Shown piece after piece: positions 56,070 to 63,942 of a stretch of DNA of 64,000 nucleotides. Numbering within the stretch: position 1 is the first letter of the stretch; each line of letters begins with the position of its first letter. The notes beneath the pieces were generated by a model. That model was given only the letters and a program-made list of their open reading frames with translations, was not told where the DNA came from and made no database searches. This DNA comes from Paracoccaceae bacterium. GTDB taxonomy: Bacteria > Pseudomonadota > Alphaproteobacteria > Rhodobacterales > Rhodobacteraceae. The stretch covers positions 1 through 64,000 of the forward strand of contig JAIOJF010000034.1 of NCBI GenBank assembly GCA_019911965.1, read 5' to 3'. The position numbers and the translations under genes were made by a program.

Positions 56070-56348
56070 ATGCCTGACCTTCAGTCAAACCATCTCGCGC
56101 GGATCGCCTTCGCGCTTGGCCATCCGCGCCGGGTAGCGCTGTTCACGCTCCTGCAGAAAAAGCCGCTGGCCGGTCACTCGCTGGCGCGACTGGAGCTTCA
56201 GTCCGGCCTCTCGCAGGGTACCCTGGTCCATCATCTTCGCAAGATGGAGGAGGCCAGCCTGATCCGCCGCCAGCAGAAGGCCGCGCGAACCGAGTACCGG
56301 CTGGATGGATCAGCGCTGGCACCGCTCTATGCGATGATCGGGGCCTGA
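56070..56348 (+). CDS. Small ArsR-type winged-helix regulator
   Basis: The 92-residue protein is essentially one winged helix: RIAFALGHPRRVALFTLLQKKPLAGHSLARLELQSGLSQGTLVHHLRKMEEASLIRRQQ in outline (about 10-68). LGHPRRVALFTLL matches ArsR/HTH-20 N-termini and SQGTLVHHLRKMEEA the recognition helix. No metal-binding cysteines are present, so the signal is unknown. GGAA about seven bases upstream supports the ATG. It lies alone between uvrB and the convergent RNase G-like gene. Confidence 0.75.
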   Translation: MPDLQSNHLARIAFALGHPRRVALFTLLQKKPLAGHSLARLELQSGLSQGTLVHHLRKMEEASLIRRQQKAARTEYRLDGSALAPLYAMIGA

Positions 56349-56420
56349 GGCTTGCAGCGGAGGCTTGAACACCCTGCGCGGTCTACCCGATGTCCGGGAC
56401 CACTCCCCAGCCAAACCGCC

Positions 56421-57467
56421 TCACGCCAACGCCACCGCCAGCGACAGGCGTTCGCGCTTGCGCTGCAATTCCAGATGCCCGAGCGGTGTCCAGCCAACGA
56501 TATTTGTGTCAATCGCATCCGACCGCAACGCCCGCGTCAACGCCTGTTCGATGCTAAGGCGATCCTTCTTGCCGACCGGCGCGAAATCAATCACCACCTG
56601 CCCGCCCAGCCCTCGCAACCGCAATTGTCTCGGCAGGTCGCGGGCAGCGGCAAGGTTCGCCTTCAGCCCCGCCGCAAAGGAAAAATCGCCGCCGGTATTC
56701 ACGTCCACCGCCACCAGCGCGCGGGTCGTCTCGATGAACATCGACGCCTCGCCCGTCAGCGGCACGAACGGCGTTTGCAGCGCGTCGATCATCTCCAGCA
56801 CGCCATGCTCGGAAAAGCTGCCGTCACAATCAAACACCTGATCGGGCACGGGATCGGTCCAGTCGCGCCATGCAAGATGATGGGCGTCGGGGCCATCGAC
56901 CAGCAGTTCCGCTTCACCCGCCGCATCCGCGAGAACCTGCTCGGCCAATTGCCTGAGGTCGTGCAGTTCGGCGGCAATCAACCCGTCGTCAACATCCATC
57001 GCGGCGGAGCGGATGATTGCGCCAAAGTCCTCGGGCGCGTCCAGCAACGCCTCATGCGCCAGTTCCGCCAGCCGGTCGCGCGTCGCCTCGTCCCTGATCG
57101 AACGCGCGATGTTGCGACCCTTCGCGCCGGGGGTGATGATGGCAAAGCGGCCCTTGAACAACAGCCTGGTGGTGACCGGCGCGGCCTTGCCGGCCTCGGC
57201 CCAGGTGGCAACCTGCACCAGCAACCGATCCCCGGGCGCGATGCCGCGGCCCTGCCGCAGGAACCCGGTCTGGCCATTCCCGAGTTTCAGGATGAAGCCG
57301 TTCTGCCCCTTCACCGGTCGATCCGCAATCGCGCGGTGGATGGCGCCCGGCCCGGTTCCGGCATCCGAAGGTGGGTCGACCAAAAGGTCCAGCAGCCGCC
57401 CGTCCGCCACCAAAGCCGCCGCCGGACGCCCGTTCCAGCGATCCAGAACCACGATCCGCCCCTTCAC
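56421..57467 (-). CDS. rng: Ribonuclease E/G family protein
   Basis: The 348-residue protein is a short RNase G-like member: an S1-like N-terminal part with [20 protein letters not shown] (about 64-83), [26 protein letters not shown], the catalytic acidic motif [14 protein letters not shown] (about 246-259) and [20 protein letters not shown] with the second Asp. It lacks the zinc-link CPxCxG and the long degradosome tail. GTG at 57467 overlaps the maf stop (GTGA), giving the order infA-maf-rng usual in this order. Probable role in rRNA and mRNA processing. Confidence 0.87.
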   Translation of the reverse strand: MKGRIVVLDRWNGRPAAALVADGRLLDLLVDPPSDAGTGPGAIHRAIADRPVKGQNGFILKLGNGQTGFLRQGRGIAPGDRLLVQVATWAEAGKAAPVTTRLLFKGRFAIITPGAKGRNIARSIRDEATRDRLAELAHEALLDAPEDFGAIIRSAAMDVDDGLIAAELHDLRQLAEQVLADAAGEAELLVDGPDAHHLAWRDWTDPVPDQVFDCDGSFSEHGVLEMIDALQTPFVPLTGEASMFIETTRALVAVDVNTGGDFSFAAGLKANLAAARDLPRQLRLRGLGGQVVIDFAPVGKKDRLSIEQALTRALRSDAIDTNIVGWTPLGHLELQRKRERLSLAVALA

Positions 57468-58042
57468 GGCGCACCCTCCGGCAGGATATATCCGGCACCC
57501 TGCAGCAGGTTGACGGTTTCCGCCAGCGGCAGGCCGACCACGCCGGTGAACGAACCGTTGATGCGCGGAATGAACGCCCCCGCCGCGCCCTGGATGCCGT
57601 AAGCCCCGGCCTTGCCCTGCCATTCGCCCGAGCGGATATAGGCCGACACATCGGCGTCGGACAAACGCTTCATCTCGACCGATGTCACCACCTCTCGGTG
57701 CCAGTGCCGCAACCCGTGCCGCAGCGCAACCGCCGTGATCACCTTGTGGCGGCGGCCCGACAGAAGATGCAGCATCTCGACCGCTTCACCGGCATTGGCA
57801 GGCTTGCCAAGGATGCGCCGCCCGACTGCAACCGTTGTATCGGCACACAGGATCAGCTCGTCCGGGCCCGCCGGTACCGCCAGCGCCTTTTCGCGTGCCA
57901 TTCGGGCACAATAAGGGCGCGGCAATTCGGTTTTCTGCGGGGTTTCGTCGATATCGGGGGCGCGGATGTCGTCCGGCACCACGCCGATCTGCGCCAGCAA
58001 TTCCAGCCTGCGCGGCGAGCCGGAGCCGAGGATCAGGCGCAT
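57464..58042 (-). CDS. maf: Maf family nucleoside triphosphate pyrophosphatase
   Basis: Maf proteins hydrolyse non-canonical or excess nucleoside triphosphates and influence septum formation. The 192-residue protein has [18 protein letters not shown] (about 3-20), the [15 protein letters not shown] motif (about 67-81) and the late [16 protein letters not shown] with [11 protein letters not shown], all signature Maf segments. The SxxS/R loop and the D/E pair are intact. It starts nine bases after infA and overlaps the RNase gene. Confidence 0.92.
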   Translation of the reverse strand: MRLILGSGSPRRLELLAQIGVVPDDIRAPDIDETPQKTELPRPYCARMAREKALAVPAGPDELILCADTTVAVGRRILGKPANAGEAVEMLHLLSGRRHKVITAVALRHGLRHWHREVVTSVEMKRLSDADVSAYIRSGEWQGKAGAYGIQGAAGAFIPRINGSFTGVVGLPLAETVNLLQGAGYILPEGAP

Positions 58043-58051
58043 GTGCGGCGC

Positions 58052-58270
58052 TTACTTGTAGCGATAGTTGATCCGCCCCTTGGTCAGATCATAGGGCGTC
58101 ATTTCGACCTGCACCTTGTCGCCGGCCAGCACGCGGATGCGGTTCTTGCGCATCTTGCCGGCGGTGTGGGCGATGATCTCGTGGCCATTTTCAAGCTCCA
58201 CCCGAAATGTCGCATTCGGCAGAAGCTCAACCACGACACCTGGGAATTCGAGAAGCTCTTCCTTGGCCAT
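58052..58270 (-). CDS. infA: Translation initiation factor IF-1
   Basis: IF-1 occupies the ribosomal A site region during initiation. The 72-residue protein is nearly the whole consensus OB fold: [67 protein letters not shown] in outline. The length is exactly standard. It is the first gene of infA-maf-rng. Upstream, 148 bp separate it from the phosphatase gene on the same strand. Confidence 0.97.
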   Translation of the reverse strand: MAKEELLEFPGVVVELLPNATFRVELENGHEIIAHTAGKMRKNRIRVLAGDKVQVEMTPYDLTKGRINYRYK

Positions 58271-58418
58271 GTTTTCTCCGGGTTTGGTTGGCAAATGCAC
58301 GGGCTATCGCCGTGCGCGGTCTAAATGGCGCTGTTTTCAGCAAATTTCAAGGCGAATCGCATATGGGCGGTCGATGCGTCGCGGGCGTGGTGATTGTGTT
58401 GCGCCTGGCGTGGCGGGA

Positions 58419-58874
58419 TCACTCGACCGGCGGGCCGAAATGTTCGATCAGTTTTGCAACGATCTGATCGCGGGTCTGGCGATAGGCATCCAGCTTGGCC
58501 GCGCGGCTTTCGCCAAGACCCGTCGGGTCCATGATCGGCCAGTAATCGACATCCAGATGAAAGAACCGCGTCAGCTCCAAAGCCCGGCGCTGGCTGGCCG
58601 GTGACAGCGCCACCACCAGATCATAGGCCGACAGATCGTCGCCCCAGGCCTCCATCTCGTCGAAGGATTTCGCCTTGTGGGTCTCGATCTCCACCCCGAT
58701 CTCGCGGCAGACAGCAACGCAAAAGCCGTCCACCTCCAGATCGTTCTTCACCCCGACCGATTGCACATAAGCGCCGGTGCCATAGAATTTCTTCATGATC
58801 CCCTCGGCCATCGGCGAGCGGACCGCGTTGTGATCGCAGCAGAACAGGATGGATTGAGGCAAAGCTCGGCGCAC
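58419..58874 (-). CDS. Low-molecular-weight protein-tyrosine-phosphatase-like protein
   Basis: The 151-residue protein has the LMW-PTP / arsenate-reductase P-loop SILFCCDHNAVRSPMAEG (about 8-25) with the CX5R(S) signature, and a DPT aspartate-containing loop near the end (WPIMDPTGLG). Homologues are annotated as arsenate reductase or low-molecular-weight phosphatase; the absence of ars genes nearby makes arsenate resistance unsupported. It follows the UPF0262 gene by three bases, forming hisD-UPF0262-phosphatase. Confidence 0.8.
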   Translation of the reverse strand: MRRALPQSILFCCDHNAVRSPMAEGIMKKFYGTGAYVQSVGVKNDLEVDGFCVAVCREIGVEIETHKAKSFDEMEAWGDDLSAYDLVVALSPASQRRALELTRFFHLDVDYWPIMDPTGLGESRAAKLDAYRQTRDQIVAKLIEHFGPPVE

Positions 58875-58877
58875 CCG

Positions 58878-59366
58878 TCAGCCCTTGAAATGCAGAACGC
58901 AGATCAGGGTGAACAGTCGGCGCGCCGTCGCGGTATCGACCTCCACCTTGCCCTCCAGCCGTTCCTGCAACACCCGCGAGCCTTCATCGTGGATACCGCG
59001 ACGGCCCATGTCGATCGCCTCGATCTGGCTGGGCGGCAGGCGTTTCACCGCGTCGAAATAGGCGGCACAGATCTGGAAATAATCCTTCACCACCTGGCGG
59101 AACGGCGACAGCGACAGATGGAACTCAGCCGCCTTTTCATGCGCTTCGGTCTGGATATCGAAGACAAGCCTGCCATCGCGGATCGACAGGAACAAATGAT
59201 AGGGGCCATCGGGAATGTCCTTGCCCTCGACCTTCGGCAGGCCGAAAACATTGGCTTCCAGCAGATCATAGACCGCGACCTTGCGTTCCTGATCAATCTC
59301 GGGCGTCGGGGCCGGCAGGCCGGTATCGTCGATCTCGATATGGCTGAGGCGGTTGGTATCGCTCAT
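58878..59366 (-). CDS. UPF0262 family protein
   Basis: The 162-residue protein matches UPF0262, an alphaproteobacterial family of unknown function: ERKVAVYDLLEANVFGLPK (about 27-45), GPYHLFLSIRDGRLVFDIQTE, LSLSPFRQVVKDYFQICAAYFDAVKRLPPSQIEAIDMGRRGIHDEG in outline. ATGATG at 59369-59364 overlaps the hisD stop; the second ATG has better spacing from the run of six G. It lies between hisD and the phosphatase gene, as commonly seen in this order. Confidence 0.88.
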   Translation of the reverse strand: MSDTNRLSHIEIDDTGLPAPTPEIDQERKVAVYDLLEANVFGLPKVEGKDIPDGPYHLFLSIRDGRLVFDIQTEAHEKAAEFHLSLSPFRQVVKDYFQICAAYFDAVKRLPPSQIEAIDMGRRGIHDEGSRVLQERLEGKVEVDTATARRLFTLICVLHFKG

Positions 59367-60673
59367 CATTCCCCCCTGTTCAACTGATCCAGCCGGGCGC
59401 GGACCGACAGGCCATGCGCTTCCAGCCCTTCGGAACGTGCCAGCACCTCTGCCGCCGGGCCGATCGCGGCCAGTGCGCCGGGCGTCATGCGGGCCAGCGT
59501 GGTGCGTTTCATGAAATCGAGCACCGACAGCCCGGACGAGAATCGGGCCGACCGCGCCGTCGGCAAAACATGGTTCGGGCCGCCGACGTAATCGCCGATC
59601 GCTTCGGGCGTGAAGGCCCCGAGGAAGATCGCCCCGGCATGGCGGATGTTTGCCGCCAGCGCATCCGGCTCGGCCACGCATAGTTCCAGGTGTTCCGGCG
59701 CAACCCGATCCGAGATTGCCGCCGCCTCGTCAAGATTGCGCACATGGATCACAGCGCCGTAATCGCGCCAGCTTCTGGCGGCAATCGCGCCCCGCGCAAG
59801 TGTAAGTAGCCGCGCCTCGACGGCCGCCACCACGGCAGCGGCAAAGCCCGCATCGTCGCTCACAAGGATCGACTGGGCGTTTTCGTCATGCTCGGCCTGG
59901 CTCAGGAGATCCACCGCGATCCAGTCGGGATCGTTGTCCCTGTCGGCGATCACCAGGATTTCCGACGGCCCGGCAATCATGTCGATGCCGACCTTGCCGA
60001 ACACCCGCCGCTTGGCCGCGGCGACATAGGCGTTGCCGGGGCCGGTGATCTTGTCGACCGGCGCAATCGTTTCCGTACCAAAGGCCATCGCCGCAATCGC
60101 CTGCGCGCCGCCAATGCGATAGATCGTGTCCACCCCCGCCAGCCGCGCCGCCAGCAGCACCGCCGGATTGGCCTTGCCACCGGGCGTGGGCGCACAGATC
60201 ACCAGCCGCTCGACCCCCGCCACCGCTGCCGGGATGGCGTTCATCAAGACCGACGACGGATACGAGGCCAGCCCCCCCGGCACATACAATCCCGCCGCCT
60301 CGACCGCCGACCAGCGCCAGCCAAGATCGGCACCGATATCGTCGCGCCACATCGCATCTTCGGGGCGCTGACGTTCGTGATAGGCGCGGATGCGCCTGGC
60401 CGCCAGTTCCAGTGCCGCCGCTTCGTCCGCCGGGACGGTGGCAATGGCTGCGTCGATCTCGGCCTTGCTGAAGGCCAGATTTTGCGGCTCAAGGTCGAAC
60501 CGGTCGAACTTCCGCGTCAGATCAATCAGCGCGGCATCGCCACGGGTGCGGACATCCCGGATGATCGCGGCAACGGCGGTATCGACATCGGGCGCATCCT
60601 CGCGCTTGGTTCCCAGGAACGCGGTGAAGCGGGTCTCGAAATCGGCATCCGAAGTGTTCAGAAATACGGGCAT
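59366..60673 (-). CDS. hisD: Histidinol dehydrogenase
   Basis: HisD carries out the last two oxidations of histidine synthesis, histidinol to histidine. The 435-residue protein has ADRDNDPDWIAVDLLSQAEHDENAQSIL in outline (about 245-272; catalytic Glu/His zone), GPGNAYVAAAKRRVFGKVGIDMIAGPSEILVIADRD (signature, split) and FLGAFTPEAIGDYVGGPNHVLPT near 350-372. The length is standard. It is the first of a three-gene set with UPF0262 and the phosphatase; no other his genes are in the window. Confidence 0.96.
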   Translation of the reverse strand: MPVFLNTSDADFETRFTAFLGTKREDAPDVDTAVAAIIRDVRTRGDAALIDLTRKFDRFDLEPQNLAFSKAEIDAAIATVPADEAAALELAARRIRAYHERQRPEDAMWRDDIGADLGWRWSAVEAAGLYVPGGLASYPSSVLMNAIPAAVAGVERLVICAPTPGGKANPAVLLAARLAGVDTIYRIGGAQAIAAMAFGTETIAPVDKITGPGNAYVAAAKRRVFGKVGIDMIAGPSEILVIADRDNDPDWIAVDLLSQAEHDENAQSILVSDDAGFAAAVVAAVEARLLTLARGAIAARSWRDYGAVIHVRNLDEAAAISDRVAPEHLELCVAEPDALAANIRHAGAIFLGAFTPEAIGDYVGGPNHVLPTARSARFSSGLSVLDFMKRTTLARMTPGALAAIGPAAEVLARSEGLEAHGLSVRARLDQLNRGE

Positions 60674-60758
60674 GGCAACTCCTGTCCCGGCATCACATAG
60701 CGGCTGGCTTGGCTGCCCTCAAGCGCAGGCATTGCCACGGGCGGCGAAAGCTTGGGAA

Positions 60759-61970
60759 TCAGAGGCGGACCGGCAACCTGTTGTAGCCCCGGAACCGCGC
60801 CAGCCCCATGATTTCGGGATCTCCCCCGGGGCGCAATTTCGGGAATCGGCTGACAAGGCGGCCAACAGCCAGGCGCCCCTCGATCCGCGCCAGGGCTGCG
60901 CCAAGGCAGACATGGATGCCGGTGGCGAAGGCCAGATGCTGTTTTGCATTGGCGCGCCCTATATCCAGGCGTTCGGGGTCGTCGAACAGGGCCGGATCGC
61001 GGTTGGCCCCGGCGATAGAGGTGTGGATGTAGGTGCCGGCGGGCAGCGTGCAATCCAGCAGTTCGATATCCTCGCCGGCCAGCCGGTTGCCGATCTGAAG
61101 CGGGCTTTCAAAGCGCAGGAATTCCTCGACCGCGGTTTCGATCAAATCGGGGCTTTCGATCAGGCGGCGATGCTGGTCGGGATGCGCCAGCAATGCGCCG
61201 ACGGAATTGCCGACAAGGCTGGTGGTGGTTTCATGCCCGGCATTCAGCAGGAATATGCAGTTCTGGATCAGCTCTTCTTCGGTCAGTGACCGGCCATCGA
61301 CCTCGCCGAAGATCAGCGCATCCAGCACCTCGCCCTGCCCGGCCCCTTCGGGATTGGCGCGCCGATGCGCGATCAGATCTGCCAGCATCGCCTCGAACTC
61401 GGTCACGGCGGCGTTGCCCCTCGCCATCCGCTCGTCCGACACCACGGGATCGAGCGCGCCAAGGATCGCCAGCGAAAAGCCGCGCAGCTTGTGGCGATGT
61501 TCCGGCGGAATGCCGAGCATGAAGGATATGATCTCGGTTGGCAGTTCCATTGCATATTCGGCGATGAAATCGAACTCGGTCTTGTCCTCCAGCCGGTCCA
61601 GCAGGCGATCGACGATGGCTTCGATCAGCGGCTCCATCTCGGCCAGCTTGCGCGGCGTGAAGGCCGAAGCCAGCAATTTTCGCACAACCGTGTGATAGGG
61701 CGGATCGTTGAAGATCAGGCTGGTCGTGTGGTGAACGAACAACGGGCACTGGCCGAACTTCTTGCCGAACGCCTCTTTCTTGTCGGACAGCATGGTGCGG
61801 GTCTGGTAGGTTTTCAGCACATCGGCATGGCGCGTCAGATAGACCGAGCCATCGGGATTGCGATGCACCGGATCATGTTCGCGCAGCGCCTTCAGGGTGG
61901 GGAACGGGTTTTCTATGAACGCCCGGTCAATGGCGTTCAGATCGAAACCGGCGACGGTGCTTGCATCCAT
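60759..61970 (-). CDS. Cytochrome P450
   Basis: The 403-residue soluble bacterial P450 has the I-helix motif NAGHETTTSLVGN (about 240-252), the K-helix ExxR in EEFLRFESP (E and R in the EFLR region), and the heme-binding loop LAFATGIHVCLGAALARIEG (Cys near 350). Substrate and family cannot be given. No ferredoxin or reductase gene is adjacent, so redox partners must be encoded elsewhere. It is 85 bp upstream-to-downstream of hisD on the same strand, not obviously the same operon. Confidence 0.92.
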   Translation of the reverse strand: MDASTVAGFDLNAIDRAFIENPFPTLKALREHDPVHRNPDGSVYLTRHADVLKTYQTRTMLSDKKEAFGKKFGQCPLFVHHTTSLIFNDPPYHTVVRKLLASAFTPRKLAEMEPLIEAIVDRLLDRLEDKTEFDFIAEYAMELPTEIISFMLGIPPEHRHKLRGFSLAILGALDPVVSDERMARGNAAVTEFEAMLADLIAHRRANPEGAGQGEVLDALIFGEVDGRSLTEEELIQNCIFLLNAGHETTTSLVGNSVGALLAHPDQHRRLIESPDLIETAVEEFLRFESPLQIGNRLAGEDIELLDCTLPAGTYIHTSIAGANRDPALFDDPERLDIGRANAKQHLAFATGIHVCLGAALARIEGRLAVGRLVSRFPKLRPGGDPEIMGLARFRGYNRLPVRL

Positions 61971-62097
61971 GCTCTGGCCCTTCCTGCATCTCTGCCCCTG
62001 ACCCTAGGTGAGTCGAGGGGGCGCATCAACTGCACTTGCCGATGCTGGGGCCATGTTGCATCCTTCAGCAACCATTGCTCATACCACCGGAGGCCCG

Positions 62098-62265
62098 ATG
62101 CCCTGCCCGATCTGCGACAAGGACAGCCATGCGGATTATAGCCCGTTCTGCTCGCGCCGCTGCGCCGATGTCGATCTTGGCAAATGGCTGACCGGCTCGT
62201 ACCGCGTGCCGACGGACGAACCGGCGGAACCCGAACCGGACGAAACTACCCTGCCGATCAACTGA
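62098..62265 (+). CDS. yacG: DNA gyrase inhibitor-like zinc protein YacG
   Basis: YacG is a small zinc-finger protein that binds GyrB and inhibits gyrase in E. coli. The 55-residue protein has the four cysteines as CPICDK (C3, C6) and FCSRRCADVDLGKWLTGSYRVP (C18, C22), the exact family pattern, and an acidic tail. GGAGG five bases before the ATG sets the start. In many relatives yacG follows the RNase G gene; here it stands alone beyond hisD and the P450 gene. Confidence 0.92.
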   Translation: MPCPICDKDSHADYSPFCSRRCADVDLGKWLTGSYRVPTDEPAEPEPDETTLPIN

Positions 62266-62312
62266 TCCGGGCTGCTCCGGCGGTGAGCGGGCGGCGTATC
62301 TGGTGCTTTCAA

Positions 62313-62342
62313 TTGCGATAAAAGTATTGTAGTACGAATATA
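62313..62342 (+). promoter_or_regulatory. Candidate promoter of the Rid family gene
   Basis: TTGCGA (62313-62318) and AATATA (62337-62342) are spaced by 18 bases in the most A/T-rich part of the 111-bp gap before the Rid gene. The surrounding TATTGTAGTACGAATA stretch might also bind a regulator, but the palindrome is too weak to claim. Confidence 0.35.
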
Positions 62343-62376
62343 CCTTTTAGCGGCATCACGGCAAACGGAGATTGCG

Positions 62377-62778
62377 ATGGAAATCCTGCACCCGGACGAC
62401 TGGAAAGCACCGATCGGCTACGCGAACGGCATCAAGGTGCCGGCGAACGGGCATCTTCTTTATATCGCCGGGCAGGTCGGCTGGTCCGCACAGCAGGAAT
62501 TTGAAAGCGAAGACCTGGTGCCGCAATTCGAGCAAGCGCTGAAGAACGTGCTGGCGGTGGTCGCCGCCGGTGGCGGCAAGCCCGAGCATATCGTGCGGAT
62601 GACCGCCTTTTGCTGCGACAAGCCGCAATACCTGTCGGTCCGGCGCGAATTGGGGCCGATCTGGCACCGGCTGATGGGCAAGCATTACCCGGCGATGAGC
62701 ATGATTTTCGTGTCCGACCTGCTGGACCATCCCGGCCTGATCGAACTGGAAGCCACCGCGATGGTGCCGGCCGCCTGA
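62377..62778 (+). CDS. Rid (YjgF/YER057c/UK114) family protein
   Basis: The 133-residue protein has the Rid fold: NGIKVPANGHLLYIAGQVGWSA (about 17-38), LVPQFEQALKNVLAVVAAGGGKPEHIVRMTAF (about 47-78) and YPAMSMIFVSDLLDHPGLIELEATAMVP at the end. The arginine that anchors the imine carboxylate in RidA proper is not at its usual late position (S-x-x-x-x-x-x-L-x-x instead of a conserved R near 105), so it belongs to another Rid subgroup; deamination of reactive enamines is uncertain. It is convergent with the Rrf2 gene. Confidence 0.82.
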   Translation: MEILHPDDWKAPIGYANGIKVPANGHLLYIAGQVGWSAQQEFESEDLVPQFEQALKNVLAVVAAGGGKPEHIVRMTAFCCDKPQYLSVRRELGPIWHRLMGKHYPAMSMIFVSDLLDHPGLIELEATAMVPAA

Positions 62779-62800
62779 GGCCGGTTACATCGCATCGAAT

Positions 62801-63241
62801 TCAGGCCATTTCCGATTCGCTCGTGCGTGCCATTGCCGATTTCTTGTGGCGCTCGATCTGTTTCAGCATGGTCGACAGGGTGATTGATCCCAGCGTGGCG
62901 CGGGCGATATCGTTGATCTCGCAGGACACATCGAACAAGGCCCATTCCGCCGCGGTGGCGGCATCCCGGTCGGTCAGCTTGCAATCGGACGACATGTCCT
63001 CGAACAGGTTGATCACGTCCAGCAACGTGGTGCGCCTGGCATTGCCGCTGAACGAATAGCCGCCCCCGACACCACGGATCGAGCGTACCAGCCCGGCGCG
63101 GCCCAGCGTATGCATCACCTTGGCCAGATGATGCGCCGATACACGGTATTTCTCGCCGATTTCCGACACCGAAACCTGACGTTCGGGATCGGCGGCCAGT
63201 TCGATCAGGGCGTAGATTGCCAGCCTGCTGGATTTCTGCAC
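62801..63241 (-). CDS. Rrf2 family transcriptional regulator with two cysteines
   Basis: The 146-residue protein is an Rrf2 winged-helix regulator: SSRLAIYALIELAADPERQVSVSEIGEKYRVSAHHLAKVMHTLGRAGLVRSIRGVGGGYSF in outline (about 4-63) matches IscR/NsrR/RirA. In place of the usual three clustered cysteines it has only C87 and C107. This spacing of 20 recalls RsrR of Streptomyces, which holds a 2Fe-2S cluster with C90 and C110 plus carboxylates. A redox- or NO-sensing cluster is plausible but unproven. It follows the GNAT gene by 45 bp. Confidence 0.82.
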   Translation of the reverse strand: MQKSSRLAIYALIELAADPERQVSVSEIGEKYRVSAHHLAKVMHTLGRAGLVRSIRGVGGGYSFSGNARRTTLLDVINLFEDMSSDCKLTDRDAATAAEWALFDVSCEINDIARATLGSITLSTMLKQIERHKKSAMARTSESEMA

Positions 63242-63286
63242 TTTGCTGTCGCCTTTCTGCCAGGGACGAATGCGGCATTGCGCGCG

Positions 63287-63784
63287 CTAATCGTCCAGTT
63301 CTTTTTCAAGTTGTAGATAGGGGCCGGCCATCATGCCCTCGCTGCGGAAGAACGCCATGTGCAACTGATTCTGACGCGCCACCATCGTGCGCATGGTGGA
63401 AATGCCGGCGGCGCGGAAGCGTTCCGAAATCGCCTGGAACAGCGTCTCGCCGATCCCCTGTTCGCGGGTGCCGGGTTCAACCGAGAACGCGAAAATCCAG
63501 CCGCAAGGCTCCGAGCCGAATTCCCAGCCGCGCACCTCGCCAACGATAAATCCCAGAATCGGCCCCTTCGATTTGGCAGCCGGAGCCTCGGCGACCAGAA
63601 AGAAACGCTCGTCCAGCCGCCTTGTGGCGTAGCGTTCAAAAATATCCTGCCAATATCCCGGTTTGGCGGCACCGGTTACGCGCTCATCCAGCGCCGCGAC
63701 GGCCTCAAGATCTGCCGCTTCGGCCCGCCGAGTGATGGCCTTTCTGGCTGGTGTTCCACCGGACCCGCTTTGCTTTTCGCTCAT
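63287..63784 (-). CDS. GNAT family N-acetyltransferase
   Basis: The 165-residue protein has a GNAT domain (about 17-160) with AVAALDERVTG, FIVGEVRGWEFGSEPCGWIFAFSVEPGTREQGIGETLFQAISERFRAAG in outline; the acetyl-CoA loop is R/Q-x-x-G-I-G around EQGIGETL. MVARQNQLHMAFFRSEGM completes the fold. Acceptor unknown. The ATG at 63784 begins MSEKQSGSGG, before which no similarity is seen. It heads a two-gene set with the Rrf2 regulator. Confidence 0.8.
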   Translation of the reverse strand: MSEKQSGSGGTPARKAITRRAEAADLEAVAALDERVTGAAKPGYWQDIFERYATRRLDERFFLVAEAPAAKSKGPILGFIVGEVRGWEFGSEPCGWIFAFSVEPGTREQGIGETLFQAISERFRAAGISTMRTMVARQNQLHMAFFRSEGMMAGPYLQLEKELDD

Positions 63785-63876
63785 TTTCAACCCGTCCCTG
63801 CCGTTTCCGACCGTCAAACAGCGCCATTTTTCCCCGTTTGCGGGGGTGCCAAATTGACCCGGTAAGCACATTGTAC

Positions 63877-63905
63877 TTGAAAATCCGGTAAAATGGTACT
63901 GTATT
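63877..63905 (+). promoter_or_regulatory. Candidate promoter of the right-edge gene
   Basis: TTGAAA (63877-63882) and TGTATT (63900-63905) with a 17-base spacer form a sigma-70-type promoter about 38 bases before the ATG at 63943. Two direct copies of CCGGTAA (63859-63865 and 63885-63891) flank or overlap the -35 box and might be an operator. Confidence 0.45.
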
Positions 63906-63942
63906 ATTGCTTTATCTGCCGAACCCTGTTGAAAGGCCCGCC

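Noticed and set aside
58419-58874. Arsenate reductase of an ars operon
   Set aside because: The P-loop is shared with phosphatases, no arsenite transporter is present, and the ArsR-type gene at 56070 has no metal-binding cysteines and is not adjacent.
62266-62376. tRNA gene next to yacG
   Set aside because: I looked for cloverleaf arms and a T-loop in this gap and the other larger gaps and saw none.
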